From contig NZ_JAEUAV010000032.1 of assembly GCF_019511605.1 (NCBI RefSeq), positions 23,941 through 87,940 of the forward strand: a stretch of 64,000 nt of DNA, read 5' to 3'. This DNA is from Paraburkholderia phenoliruptrix (GTDB taxonomy: Bacteria > Pseudomonadota > Gammaproteobacteria > Burkholderiales > Burkholderiaceae). Position 1 is the stretch's first letter, and each line of letters opens with the position of its first letter. Position numbers and translations under genes: made by a program. The notes beneath the pieces were generated by a model that saw nothing but the letters and a program-made list of their open reading frames with translations, had not been told where the DNA came from and made no database searches. This document shows positions 8,444-17,463 of the stretch, one piece after another.

Positions 8444-10003
8444 ATGAACCGTCTGACACTGAAACAGAAGTTGTGGGTGCCCCTGCTGCTTTGCTGGGCA
8501 GCGCTGCTGATCGTAACCATCGTCAACGCGCTCGATGCACGTAGCGCGCAACTGGACGCGCGCCGCGCGGCTCTTGCGGACGTCACCGACATGGCCGCCT
8601 CGATTGTCGCGGACTACGCGAAGAAGGCGGAGGCCGGCAAGCTCTCCGTCGACGAAGCCAAGCAGCAGGCCATCGCCCGCGTCAACGCGCAGCGTTACGG
8701 CACGTCGGGCTACGTGACGATCGTACGCGGCGACTCGGTGATGATCGCTCACCCGATGAGCCCCAAACTCAACGGCAAGGACATGAGCGGCTTTCGCGAC
8801 GCGAAGGGCAACGCGCTCTATCACGAGATCGCCGCAGCGGGCGGCTCCGCGGCGGGCTCCGGCTATCTGCGCTACTGGTGGCCGAAGCCCGGCGAGACGA
8901 AGCCGAGCGAAAAAATCGGCTACGTGAAGCGCTTTGCGCCGTGGAACTGGGACTTCATTGCAGGCGCCTACATGGACGACATCCAGGCGCAGTTCTACGA
9001 GACATTGCTGCGCTCAGGCGGCATGCTGCTGGTGCTGGGCGTGCTCGTGTCGTTCGTCGCGTCGCGCGTGGTGAGCAATGTGTCGCGCTCGATCGGCGGC
9101 GAGCCGTCCGCGGCCGCGCAGATCGCCATGCGGATCGCTCGCGGCGACCTGGCTACACCCATCGACCTGCGCCGCGGCGACACCACAAGTCTGCTGTTCT
9201 CGCTGCGCGAAATGCGCGATCAACTCGCAGCCACCGTCGCACGCATCAAGACTTCCGCCGAGACGATCACCGTCGCTTCCAAGGAAATTGCCGCCGGCAA
9301 TCTCGACCTGTCGAGCCGCACCGAAGAGCAGGCGGCGTCGTTGCAGCAGACCGCCGCCAGCATGGACGAACTGACCAAAACCGTCACGCAGAACGCCGAC
9401 AACGCCGCAACGGCTTCCGATCTGGCTAAAGACGCGTCGAGCATCGCTGCGCGCGGCGGCGAAGTGGTCAACGACGTCGTCGAAAAAATGGCCGGCATTA
9501 CCGAGAGTTCGCGCAAGATCGGCGAGATCATCAACGTGATCGAGGGCATTGCGTTCCAGACCAACATTCTTGCGCTCAATGCCGCCGTAGAAGCCGCGCG
9601 CGCCGGCGAGGAAGGCCGCGGTTTTGCGGTCGTCGCGGGCGAAGTCCGCAATCTCGCGCAGCGCAGCGCGACGGCAGCCAAGGAAATCAAGGTGCTGATC
9701 GACCAGTCCGTCGAGCAGGTCGGCGAAGGCTCGACGCTGGCCGGCCGCGCGGGCAGCACGATCGGCGAAGTGGTCGAGGCAGTGCGCCGCGTCACGGCGA
9801 TCATGAATGAAATTTCGGCGGCGTCCAAGGAGCAGAGCTCCGGCATTGGCGAAGTGAATCTCGCGATCCGCCAGATGGACGACGTCACCCAGCGCAACGC
9901 GGCACTGGTCGAGCAGGCAGCGGCCGCCGCCGGTTCGCTCGACGAGCAGACCGAGCAGTTGCGCGAGGCCGTCGCCGTGTTCAAGGTCGAACAACCGGCC
10001 TGA
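8444..10003 (+). CDS. methyl-accepting chemotaxis protein with sCache sensor
   Basis: A 519-residue transmembrane chemoreceptor. In order: TM1 (about 12-34); a periplasmic single-Cache domain (about 38-185; GTSGYVTIVRGDSVMIAHP and APWNWDFIAGAYMDD are typical); TM2 (about 190-210); HAMP (about 211-265); and a cytoplasmic signalling domain with the conserved hairpin tip GIAFQTNILALNAAVEAARA. sCache_2 domains commonly bind small carboxylates. ATG 8444 is chosen because the 23 upstream codons are not conserved in character and the TM starts just after it. There is no CheR-binding pentapeptide at the C-terminus. Confidence 0.92.
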   Translation: MNRLTLKQKLWVPLLLCWAALLIVTIVNALDARSAQLDARRAALADVTDMAASIVADYAKKAEAGKLSVDEAKQQAIARVNAQRYGTSGYVTIVRGDSVMIAHPMSPKLNGKDMSGFRDAKGNALYHEIAAAGGSAAGSGYLRYWWPKPGETKPSEKIGYVKRFAPWNWDFIAGAYMDDIQAQFYETLLRSGGMLLVLGVLVSFVASRVVSNVSRSIGGEPSAAAQIAMRIARGDLATPIDLRRGDTTSLLFSLREMRDQLAATVARIKTSAETITVASKEIAAGNLDLSSRTEEQAASLQQTAASMDELTKTVTQNADNAATASDLAKDASSIAARGGEVVNDVVEKMAGITESSRKIGEIINVIEGIAFQTNILALNAAVEAARAGEEGRGFAVVAGEVRNLAQRSATAAKEIKVLIDQSVEQVGEGSTLAGRAGSTIGEVVEAVRRVTAIMNEISAASKEQSSGIGEVNLAIRQMDDVTQRNAALVEQAAAAAGSLDEQTEQLREAVAVFKVEQPA

Positions 10004-10066
10004 TCCGGGCAGCGGAACGGCGACTCGCCGCGCGTCGAGGTGCAGTGACGCACCTTTCGCGAAAGC

Positions 10067-10095
10067 AAAAAAAAGGTGCCCCGAGGGGCACCTTT
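10067..10095 (-). terminator. rho-independent terminator of the porin gene
   Basis: AAAGGTGCCCC / GGGGCACCTTT, an 11-bp stem with a 2-nt loop. On the minus strand it is followed by a long T run (A run at 10067-10074 on the plus strand), directly behind the porin stop codon. It may also stop the convergent chemoreceptor transcript. Confidence 0.9.
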
Positions 10096-10123
10096 CTCTA
10101 CAACAAGCAGCTTCTGCTGAAGC

Positions 10124-11266
10124 TTAGAAGCGGTGACGCAGACCGACCGTAGCAGCCGTCTGGTTCTTCGACGACGACGGAGCTTGCGTGATGTCGCCGC
10201 TGTAGATCGAAGCGACGCCGCCGTCGCCCATTGCGTGCTGGTACACGGCTTGAGCGTAGACGTCCGTGCGGCGCGACAGAGCGTAGTCAGCCTGCAGGCC
10301 GATCTGGTGGTAACGCACCGAGGTCGAACCGCCGTTCGCAGCAACGCCGTAGCCCTTGCCGTCCGTGAACGTGTAAGCAACGCCCAGGCCCAGAGCCGGG
10401 GTCAGGTTGTACTTGCCGTTGACTTCGTAGTTGTTGGCACGCAGCGATTGCTGAAGGCCGGTAACGTTGTCGATACGCGATTGCGTCCATGCCAGGCCAA
10501 CCGTAGCCGGGCCGAACGAGTACGAACCAGCCGCGCCGAATTCACGCTGACGGAAGTTGCCCGTCAGACCAGCGAATGCGCCGTCCGAAGCGCCGCCGTT
10601 GCTAGCCGTGCCAGCTGCGTTCGTTGCGCCCGGGTTGTTCTGCTGCGCGTAAGCAGCACCCAAACGCAGACCTTGCCACTGGTATGCAGCGCCCAAGCTG
10701 TATTCGCGATTGTTTGCGAATGCGCCAGCCTGGTTCGAGAAGCCGTACGTGCCGCCGAACGTGAAGCCAGCGTAGTTAGCGCTCGTGTACTTGACCGAGT
10801 TGTTAACCGCGAAGCCGCCGTTCGTGTTCAGGTTGTCGTTGTTGAACGGGTGCGCGAAGTACGTGCCGCCCCAGCTGCCCGTTGCGGTCAGCGGTGCCAG
10901 GAAGTCTTGCGCTGCGTCGTATTGACGGCCCAGCGTGACGGTACCGAATTGCGCGCTCGACAGACCGACGAATGCCTGACGGTTGAACATGCCGTTGTTG
11001 TTCGCGAAGCGGCCGTTGTTGACGTTAAAACCGCTTTCCAACGTGAAGATTGCCTTCAGGCCGTTGCCCAGGTCTTCCGAGCCGCGCAGACCGAAGCGGC
11101 TCTGGTCGATGCCGCCGCTGCCAGCTGCCCACTTGGAGCTGTGAGCAACGTTGCTCGTGTAGGTCACGCCTGCGTCCAGCAGACCGTACAGGGTGACGCT
11201 GCTTTGTGCGTGAGCGACGGAAGCGAACGATGCGGCAACCGCAACGACGATGAGACTCTTTTTCAT
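10124..11266 (-). CDS. outer-membrane porin (Gram-negative porin, Burkholderia OpcP/OmpC type)
   Basis: A 380-residue 16-strand trimeric-type porin. It has a clear signal peptide (MKKSLIVVAVAASFASVAHA, cleaved before QSSVTLYG), the family start VTLYGLLDAGV, a GSRFGL-like GIDQSRFGLRGSEDLG turn, and C-terminal phenylalanine (GLRHRF) for BAM recognition. The frame continues 64 codons upstream, but ATG 11266 has AGGAG before it and begins the signal peptide. Codon use is that of a highly expressed gene. A terminator follows immediately, so it is monocistronic. Paraburkholderia genomes carry many paralogues, so no specific symbol is justified. Confidence 0.93.
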   Translation of the reverse strand: MKKSLIVVAVAASFASVAHAQSSVTLYGLLDAGVTYTSNVAHSSKWAAGSGGIDQSRFGLRGSEDLGNGLKAIFTLESGFNVNNGRFANNNGMFNRQAFVGLSSAQFGTVTLGRQYDAAQDFLAPLTATGSWGGTYFAHPFNNDNLNTNGGFAVNNSVKYTSANYAGFTFGGTYGFSNQAGAFANNREYSLGAAYQWQGLRLGAAYAQQNNPGATNAAGTASNGGASDGAFAGLTGNFRQREFGAAGSYSFGPATVGLAWTQSRIDNVTGLQQSLRANNYEVNGKYNLTPALGLGVAYTFTDGKGYGVAANGGSTSVRYHQIGLQADYALSRRTDVYAQAVYQHAMGDGGVASIYSGDITQAPSSSKNQTAATVGLRHRF

Positions 11267-12125
11267 GCGTGGGACTCCTGTTCGATAAATTTTCGCGAGG
11301 GGAGCGGGACCAGCCTCGACAGCACGAGCACGTGCCGCCGCCCTATCGCCGAACCTTGCCGGTACGGCCGGGCACCCTCTGAACGAAGCGTGAGTGTAGG
11401 GGGACACCCTAATAGTCGCGCGAGCAATTCTCGCAACACGGTCTTGCAGGATCGGCAATAATCCGACGGCGAGGGCGAGTAAGTTGCTGAATTCTTAGAG
11501 AAAAACGCAAAAAGGGACAGAGGCGGCGTTTGCGTGAGACATAATTAATTTGCAACTTATCAATAACTTTGGTTGCGCGAATGCAACAGCTCGTAATAGC
11601 CGTGAAGTAATTCTGCGGGTTGAAAAATGGACGAGGCGGCCGAACGTTGCTTATTAATTAGGCAGACACGCGATACAGAATCGCGCGATTAATTATTTTA
11701 AAAATTGTGGAACTCAATTAGCCGGATATTGTCGCATTTGACGAATTCATCGATTGGCTTATCGCCGTTGTTCGCGATCTCGGGCCTGATGCGCTGCATA
11801 ACGGTGACAATGATCGGATGACAGCCCTCGCTTGCGGATGCCGAGATCAGCCGGCTTTCTCCCGCAAAATAAAAGCCGCCCTTCAGGCGGCTTTTCGCGC
11901 GATTGCGGCAAAGGCGCCGCATCCACTTATTTCGATGCTACTCATAGGGTGAAGCCTTCAGCACGGGCGTGTCCGGAGGTAATCTGCGGCGCCGACCGCC
12001 GCGTGACTCACCCGGTGCTGAAAGCGGACGGCAATGCATCGAACAGCCTTCCATCTACATTAACGGCACGGCCGTTCGTCTTTTCACGCGTAGTTTCCCT
12101 AATTCCGGCAAGGCGCCTCGCTGAA
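11267..12125. other. 859-bp intergenic region with AT-rich segment upstream of the porin gene
   Basis: No credible protein gene is visible. The part at 11500-11720 is conspicuously AT-rich for this genome, with repeated ATTAATT words (11538, 11652, 11688) and a perfect 12-bp palindrome AATCGCGCGATT (11679-11690). This suits a porin promoter controlled by nucleoid proteins. A terminator hairpin lies at 11866-11895 with no recognised gene directly in front of it. Confidence 0.5.
11866..11895 (-). terminator. orphan rho-independent terminator
   Basis: AAAAGCCGCC / GGCGGCTTTT with a 5-nt loop. The T-rich tail is better on the minus strand (TTTTATTTT) than on the plus strand. It lies 231 bp beyond the stop of the small minus-strand gene ending at 12126, so it either ends that transcript or a small RNA in between. 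Confidence 0.7.
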
Positions 12126-12299
12126 CTAGGACTGCTTTTGGGACTGCCCAAGGGCGTCTTCGTCTTCCGGAGAACTGCCGGGCGCGAGCGGATCGGTGTC
12201 GGGCGGCGTGCCGGGTAGCGGACGCGGCTGGTCTTCGGGCGCGTCCAGCGGCTCGTTCGACGGGTCGGCTACGGGGTCAATCGTGGGGTCGGTTTGCAT
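12126..12299 (-). CDS. 57-residue acidic Pro-rich protein
   Basis: A small protein made mostly of Pro, Asp, Glu, Gly and Ser (MQTDPTIDPVADPSNEPLD, then PGTPPDTDPLAPGSSPEDED), with no hydrophobic segment and probably disordered. ATG 12299 has AGGAG eight bases upstream, which makes translation likely; a longer frame starting 15 codons upstream lacks this. Similar Pro/Asp-rich short proteins occur in Burkholderiaceae, but I know no function for them. Confidence 0.65.
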   Translation of the reverse strand: MQTDPTIDPVADPSNEPLDAPEDQPRPLPGTPPDTDPLAPGSSPEDEDALGQSQKQS

Positions 12300-12462
12300 G
12301 ACGAGGCTCCTGAGAAGGGGATGTTCCCACCTCCTCCGGCGCAACCGCTATTCCTGCCGGGGACGGCTTGTGCAGCCGTCAGGCAAGAGCCCTGATCGTC
12401 CAATGTAGAAAATGCCTGCGTGCGCGGTGCGAATTTCAAGCGTCTGCGCTGGGCAGGCGCGT

Positions 12463-12675
12463 CTAACGACGTTCCTCTCCCGGTGCCGGGGAATCGTTGA
12501 CGGCGCCTGTCAGGAAAGGCTCCAGTCCGAACAGCCACGCAAAGCAGAATGTGACCCGCGCGAGCAGTCGCAGCGGGCGCTGCGGCGCTCGCTCGACAAC
12601 GCCCGAAAGCGGCGCTGCAAGAATCGGTTCGGGCTGCGTGAAGTCAGTAGCGGGCTGGTCGTGTCGCATGGTCAT
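12463..12675 (-). CDS. possible 70-residue hypothetical protein
   Basis: An open frame with reasonable third-position GC bias and one hydrophobic stretch (LLARVTFCFAWLFGLEPFL). No Shine-Dalgarno precedes either ATG (12675 or 12669), and I do not recognise a family. It could be a small single-span membrane protein or a chance frame. Confidence 0.3.
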   Translation of the reverse strand: MTMRHDQPATDFTQPEPILAAPLSGVVERAPQRPLRLLARVTFCFAWLFGLEPFLTGAVNDSPAPGEERR

Positions 12676-13082
12676 TGTCGTTTTGATTGGTGTGGGCGCG
12701 GACCATGAGCAATGCGCGTGCCACGGCGGGCGTGGCGATTGTCGAGGCGCCTGGTTTGCGCTTAACGGCGAGTTTTAAGGACAAGGTCGCACGCCGGGTG
12801 TTGACCGATGATCGCCCTGATCGCCCCTGATCGGTCTTATCGCCGTCGTGCGGTCAGGGGACTGGGGGCTGGGAATTGGTGGGACGGGCGAGGGTGAGCG
12901 GCTGGGCGGCCGACGAGACCGACGAGGGCGCGCGCAAAACGTAGCCTCCGAGTGGCACGCTATGGCGTTAGCAGGAGCCGGTTCGCCTCCTTGACAAGCA
13001 CGATCGGCAGACGAAAGCTGGACTCGACCCGGGAAGGGCGATAACGATCGCCCGCCTCGCTGTGCAGATCATCTCGGAGCAG
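12676..13082. other. intergenic region, 407 bp
   Basis: No gene is visible. It contains a 7-bp inverted repeat GACCGAT / ATCGGTC (12803-12836) enclosing two GATCGCCC words, and a G-rich stretch at 12850-12950. There is no T run to suggest a terminator for the aminotransferase gene that ends at 13083. Confidence 0.4.
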
Positions 13083-14294
13083 CTATGCGCCGTATGCGCG
13101 CTTCAGACGCCTTACGCCTTCTTCAATATCGGCAATGCCTGGCGCGGCAAACGACAGCCGCAGCGACGCGGCATCGACCTTGTCCGCGAAAAACGCGTTG
13201 CCGGGCACGAACATGACCTTGTTTTCGATCGCGCGTTGCAAAAGCGCGGAGGCGTCCATACCACTGGCGCTGCCGCTGCCCGCTGCATTCAGACGGGCCC
13301 AGACGAACATGCCGCCCTCGGGCCGATGAAACTGCAGAGCATCCCCAAGCTGCAACTGCAGTGCGTCGCACAGCGCTTCGCATTTGCGCCCGTACATTGC
13401 GGCGATACGTGGCAGGTGTCGTTCGAGCGCGCCGTCCGCGAGGTATTCGGCGGCAATGGCTTGGGTCCACGGCGCGCTGCAAAGGTCGACAGTTTGCTTC
13501 GCGATCACGCAACGCCGCGCGATTTCTGCCGGCGCGATTGTCCAGCCTACGCGCAGGCCGGGCGCGACAATCTTCGAGAGGCTAGCGAAATGGACAACCC
13601 AGTCGCGCGAGCCAGGCACTTCAGCGGCAAGAGACAGAATGGAAGGAACCGTTTCGCCGGAAAAACGCAGGTCGCCGTAGGGGTCGTCTTCGACAAGGAC
13701 AAATTCGTATTGCACCGCCAGCTTCAGCAGCGCGATGCGGCGCTCGCGTGTAATGGTCGCCCCCGTGGGGTTCGCAAACGTGGGAACCGTATAGAGCAGC
13801 TTGGGGTGCGCGACCGTACCGGAGGCAAGAAGCGTGGCGAGATAGTCGACGTCGAGACCGTGAGCATCGACAGGTATCGTCACGATGTTCGCCTGCTGAA
13901 GCCTGAGTGCCTGAAGCGTAGCGGGATACGCCGGCTGTTCGGTTAGCGCGACATCGCCCGGATTCAACAACACGCGAAGCAACAGGTCGAGCCCCTGCTG
14001 CGATCCCGTCGTGACGACCATCTCGCGGGGCGCGCATGGCACACCGCGACGCGCCATCAGGTTGATAAGCTCATGCTTCAGGCGCGGCAAACCGTCGGTG
14101 GGTCCATATTGAAGACACTGGCTCGTGTCCTGGTACGCGCGAGCCGAGGCTTGCTGTAGGCCGTCGACATCGAAAAGATCGCTGGCAGGATAACCGCCCG
14201 CAAACGAAATCATGCCCGGCTCGGCGAGGTATTTGAAAAGTTCGCGAATCGGGGAGCCAGAGGGGCTCTGAAAAGGAGCAGTAAATTCGTACAT
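13083..14294 (-). CDS. PLP-dependent aminotransferase, 2-aminoadipate aminotransferase candidate
   Basis: A 403-residue fold-type I (class I/II) aminotransferase of the LysN/MocR-catalytic type without a regulatory HTH. Visible motifs: GGYPASDLFD, VVTTGSQQGLDLL, EDDPYGDLRF, and the PLP-lysine motif ASLSKIVAPGLRVGW. In this cluster the missing step is L-2-aminoadipate to 2-oxoadipate, which fits this family; the assignment is by context. It has its own upstream gap with a terminator of the preceding gene, so it is a separate transcription unit. ATG 14294 is used; a TTG ten codons upstream is possible, and neither has a good ribosome binding site. Confidence 0.75.
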   Translation of the reverse strand: MYEFTAPFQSPSGSPIRELFKYLAEPGMISFAGGYPASDLFDVDGLQQASARAYQDTSQCLQYGPTDGLPRLKHELINLMARRGVPCAPREMVVTTGSQQGLDLLLRVLLNPGDVALTEQPAYPATLQALRLQQANIVTIPVDAHGLDVDYLATLLASGTVAHPKLLYTVPTFANPTGATITRERRIALLKLAVQYEFVLVEDDPYGDLRFSGETVPSILSLAAEVPGSRDWVVHFASLSKIVAPGLRVGWTIAPAEIARRCVIAKQTVDLCSAPWTQAIAAEYLADGALERHLPRIAAMYGRKCEALCDALQLQLGDALQFHRPEGGMFVWARLNAAGSGSASGMDASALLQRAIENKVMFVPGNAFFADKVDAASLRLSFAAPGIADIEEGVRRLKRAYGA

Positions 14295-14411
14295 GTCGTG
14301 GTTAGCTGAGAGCCGGGCATACAAACGCTCATTGTGGTGAGCGGTTATGACCGCAGCAAACGATATCTATGCACTACGTAGTGCGGTTTCGTCATCAAGC
14401 GCATGGCCGGC

Positions 14412-14440
14412 AAAAGAAAAAGCCCGGCAACAGCCGGGCT
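14412..14440 (-). terminator. rho-independent terminator after amaA
   Basis: AGCCCGGC / GCCGGGCT with a 4-nt loop. On the minus strand it is followed by TTTTTCTTTT. It separates the FAD oxidase gene from the aminotransferase gene. Confidence 0.85.
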
Positions 14441-14474
14441 CCGCATGCTCGTTCCATGCAGATCGAACCACGCT

Positions 14475-15668
14475 CTAAACCACGTTCTTTTCCACAATCG
14501 GCCGATTTTCCAGCAAGCGCTGCCAGCTTAGCGAAGACAGATCGAGCGACACATAGCGCCCGTTGAGAATCAGCTCGCTCACGCCGCGGCCGGTCGCCGG
14601 ACCTTGCTGCAAACCATGGCCGCTATAACCGTTGGCAAACACGCAGTTATCGACTTGCGGGTGATAGCCGATAATTGCGTTGTGGTCGAACACGTTGTAC
14701 TCGTAATAGCCAGACCAGCAGTTCTCCACACGCAGCGCCTCGAATTGAGGCACACGGTGCGCGAGCGTCGGCCAGATGACGTCGTCGAAAAGAGCGTGGT
14801 CGACCTCGTCGAGCGGCAGATCGTCTGGATCGTTGTCCGCCTGCGGCGAGGTGCCGCAAATATAAGTCTTCCCTTCGGGGCGAAAGTACACGCCGCTCGG
14901 ATCGATCAGCAGCGGACAAGCGTCGAGCCGCGCCGGCGAAGACACATTGAAAATGCTGCGGCGGCGGGCGAACACCGGAATGTCGATGTCCATCATCGCG
15001 GCGATCTTGCGCGCCCACGCACCGGCGGCGTTCACCACCGTATCGCATGCATGGCGTTCGCCGTTGCCGGCAGTCACGTGTGTGACCTTGCGGCCCTCGC
15101 GAACCACACCCGTGACTTCCGCCGCGACGTAACGCGCGCCGAGCGACTGTGCTTTCTTGCGCAGTGCCTGCACGAGTCCATAACCGTCGAACCACCCTTC
15201 GCCGCTCTCACCGAATGCGCCGGACACCAGGTCCTCGACATTGAGCCACGGGAACCTGGCCTTCAGCGCCTGCTGATCCAGCAGATTGATGTCTGCGCCA
15301 AGGCTCTTTTGCAGCGCGTGATTCTCGCGCAGCGTTGCATCCCCTGCGGGGGTGGCGAGAAACAGATAGCCGCCTTCGTGCAGATCAATCGACGGCCGGT
15401 TGCCGTCGACTTCGAGCAGCTCGCCGATATTGCGCAGGAATTCGATACCGTACAGCGACATCTGAACCGACAGCGGCGTGGAAAACTGCTGCCGGATGGA
15501 AGCGGCCGACAAGGCCGACGACGACTTCGCATAGGTGGGGTCCCGCTCGATCACCGTGACCGAAACGCTCGGGTCAGAAGCCCGCAAGAAGTAAGCGATA
15601 GAACTGCCGATAACCCCGCCGCCAACAATAACGACTCGAGAACTCACGACTTGCTCCATATGGCTCAT
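14475..15668 (-). CDS. amaA: FAD-dependent oxidase of the DadA type, L-pipecolate oxidase (AmaA) candidate
   Basis: A 397-residue flavoprotein with an N-terminal dinucleotide-binding motif (VVIVGGGVIGSSIAYFLR, then VTVIERD) and the amine-oxidase C-terminal glycine motif (NGYSGHGLQQGPATGRG). In Pseudomonas putida AmaA oxidises L-pipecolate to 1-piperideine-6-carboxylate and is encoded next to AmaB, as here. The enzyme family is clear; pipecolate specificity is inferred from the neighbouring AmaB, HglS and LysR genes. Start 15668 (or 15659) precedes the FAD motif directly; no strong Shine-Dalgarno is seen. Terminators flank the gene on both sides, suggesting its own promoter in the 15669-15749 gap. 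Confidence 0.8.
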   Translation of the reverse strand: MSHMEQVVSSRVVIVGGGVIGSSIAYFLRASDPSVSVTVIERDPTYAKSSSALSAASIRQQFSTPLSVQMSLYGIEFLRNIGELLEVDGNRPSIDLHEGGYLFLATPAGDATLRENHALQKSLGADINLLDQQALKARFPWLNVEDLVSGAFGESGEGWFDGYGLVQALRKKAQSLGARYVAAEVTGVVREGRKVTHVTAGNGERHACDTVVNAAGAWARKIAAMMDIDIPVFARRRSIFNVSSPARLDACPLLIDPSGVYFRPEGKTYICGTSPQADNDPDDLPLDEVDHALFDDVIWPTLAHRVPQFEALRVENCWSGYYEYNVFDHNAIIGYHPQVDNCVFANGYSGHGLQQGPATGRGVSELILNGRYVSLDLSSLSWQRLLENRPIVEKNVV

Positions 15669-15749
15669 GACCGGACGGTTGGCAATAAGGCGCCCACCGC
15701 CACTGCGTAACCCACGTTGTCTTGCACGCCCGCACAAGCACAATGCCTG

Positions 15750-15777
15750 AAAAAAACGGCCGTCTTGCAACGGCCGT
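15750..15777 (-). terminator. rho-independent terminator after amaB
   Basis: ACGGCCG / CGGCCGT stem with an 8-nt loop and a T run on the minus strand (A run at 15750-15756). It lies 20 bp beyond the aldehyde dehydrogenase stop codon. Confidence 0.8.
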
Positions 15778-15797
15778 CGCTACGCAGCGCAATAGGC

Positions 15798-17297
15798 CTA
15801 GCCGATGTTGAAATCGATACCCTGCGCGAGCGGCAGAGCCGACGAATAGTTGACCGTATTGGTTGCGCGGCGCATATAGGCCTTCCACGAATCCGAGCCC
15901 GATTCGCGCCCGCCGCCGGTTTCTTTTTCGCCGCCGAACGCGCCGCCAATTTCGGCGCCGCTCGGTCCGATGTTCACGTTGGCAATACCGCAGTCGCTGC
16001 CCGAGGCCGAGAGGAATCGTTCGGCTTCACGCAGGTCCGTTGTAAACACGCACGACGAAAGACCGTGCACGGCGGCGTTGTTGCCGTCTATTGCTTCGTT
16101 GAAGTCGCTGTACTTCAGCACGTAAAGAATCGGTGCGAAGGTTTCCTTCAGCACCACCGGCGTTTGCGAAGGCATTTCGACAATGGCCGGCCGGACATAG
16201 AAAGCCTTCTCATGGCCCGCAACCGTGTGACGCTCGCCGCCGAACACCTTGCCGCCTTCGCTCTTCGCCTGCTCCAGCGCCGCCTGCATGCGGTTGAACG
16301 ACTGCTCGTCGATCAGCGGTCCCATCAGCACGCCCTGTTCGAGCGGATTGCCGATCACCACCTTGCTGTAGAGCGTCTTCAAACGTTCGACGGCTTTGTC
16401 GTAGACACTTTCGTGAACGAACAGCCGGCGCAGCGACGTGCAGCGCTGACCTGCCGTGCCGACCGCCGAAAACACGATGCCGCGCAGCGCCAGTTCGAGA
16501 TCGGCGGTGCCGGAAACGATACCCGCGTTATTGCCGCCGAGTTCGAGGATCGAGCGGCCAAAGCGGCGCGCCACTTCCACGCCGACGGTGCGGCCCATTT
16601 CCGTGCTGCCCGTCGCGCTAACGATATTCGAGCGCGGGTCGGCAACCAGCTTCGCGCCGACCTCGCGGCCACCGTTGACCACACACGTGAGGCCTTCAGG
16701 CGCGTCGCCGAACTCCTTTAACGCGTCTTGCAGAATCTTGTCTACCGCGAGCGCGGTGAGCGGCGTTTTTTCCGACGGCTTCCAGATCACCGCATTGCCG
16801 CACACGAGCGCAAGCGCCGCATTCCACGACCATACGGCAGCCGGAAAGTTGAAGGCGGAAATCACGGTGCACACGCCCATCGGATGCCAGGTCTCAGCCA
16901 TACGATGACCTGGGCGCTCGGATGCGATCGTCAGGCCATAAAGCTGACGCGACAGACCGACCGCGAAATCGCAGATGTCGATCATTTCCTGAACTTCGCC
17001 GAGGCCTTCCTGAAGAATCTTGCCGGTCTCGAGCGTAATGATGCTGCCAAGCGCGTGCTTCTGCTCGCGCAGTTTGTTGCCGAGCAGGCGCACCAACTCT
17101 CCGCGGCGCGGCGCCGGCACGTTGCGCCAGCTTGCGTAAGCCTTTTGCGCGTTGGCGAGTGCGGCGTCGACGTCGGCAACCGTCTTGCTCGCGACGCGGC
17201 CAATCAGTTCACCGTTGATCGGCGAATGAACGGCGATGTCGCCCGCTTCCGCGAGGTGGGAAATGCCGAGCTCGGAGAGAATGGTCGATGCTTTCAC
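15798..17297 (-). CDS. amaB: L-2-aminoadipate 6-semialdehyde dehydrogenase (ALDH7 type)
   Basis: A 499-residue NAD-dependent aldehyde dehydrogenase. General base Glu252 (ILELGGNNAG) and catalytic Cys286 (GTAGQRCTSL) are present, as is the cofactor motif SATGSTEMG. The ALDH7 family oxidises aminoadipate semialdehyde (in equilibrium with piperideine-6-carboxylate) to L-2-aminoadipate. Start is GTG 17297, supported by AGAGG at normal spacing. It lies between the YdiJ and AmaA genes on the same strand. Confidence 0.88.
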   Translation of the reverse strand: MKASTILSELGISHLAEAGDIAVHSPINGELIGRVASKTVADVDAALANAQKAYASWRNVPAPRRGELVRLLGNKLREQKHALGSIITLETGKILQEGLGEVQEMIDICDFAVGLSRQLYGLTIASERPGHRMAETWHPMGVCTVISAFNFPAAVWSWNAALALVCGNAVIWKPSEKTPLTALAVDKILQDALKEFGDAPEGLTCVVNGGREVGAKLVADPRSNIVSATGSTEMGRTVGVEVARRFGRSILELGGNNAGIVSGTADLELALRGIVFSAVGTAGQRCTSLRRLFVHESVYDKAVERLKTLYSKVVIGNPLEQGVLMGPLIDEQSFNRMQAALEQAKSEGGKVFGGERHTVAGHEKAFYVRPAIVEMPSQTPVVLKETFAPILYVLKYSDFNEAIDGNNAAVHGLSSCVFTTDLREAERFLSASGSDCGIANVNIGPSGAEIGGAFGGEKETGGGRESGSDSWKAYMRRATNTVNYSSALPLAQGIDFNIG

Positions 17298-17463
17298 GAT
17301 TGAGACCTCTTTGAATTTCCAATACGAAATTTTGGTACGTTCGGAAACTATACACGCCCGGGTTTTTGGCGGCAATAACAAACGTGCTGCGCTGGCCGCA
17401 TGAAGCTCGAGCGGTATTTCTGATCGGAAAAGCGGCGCCCATAGGGCGTGCAACGGCAGTGAT

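Noticed and set aside
12803..12836. GACCGAT/ATCGGTC inverted repeat as a terminator of the aminotransferase gene
   Set aside because: It has no T run on either strand and lies upstream of other unassigned sequence more than 240 bp from the stop codon.
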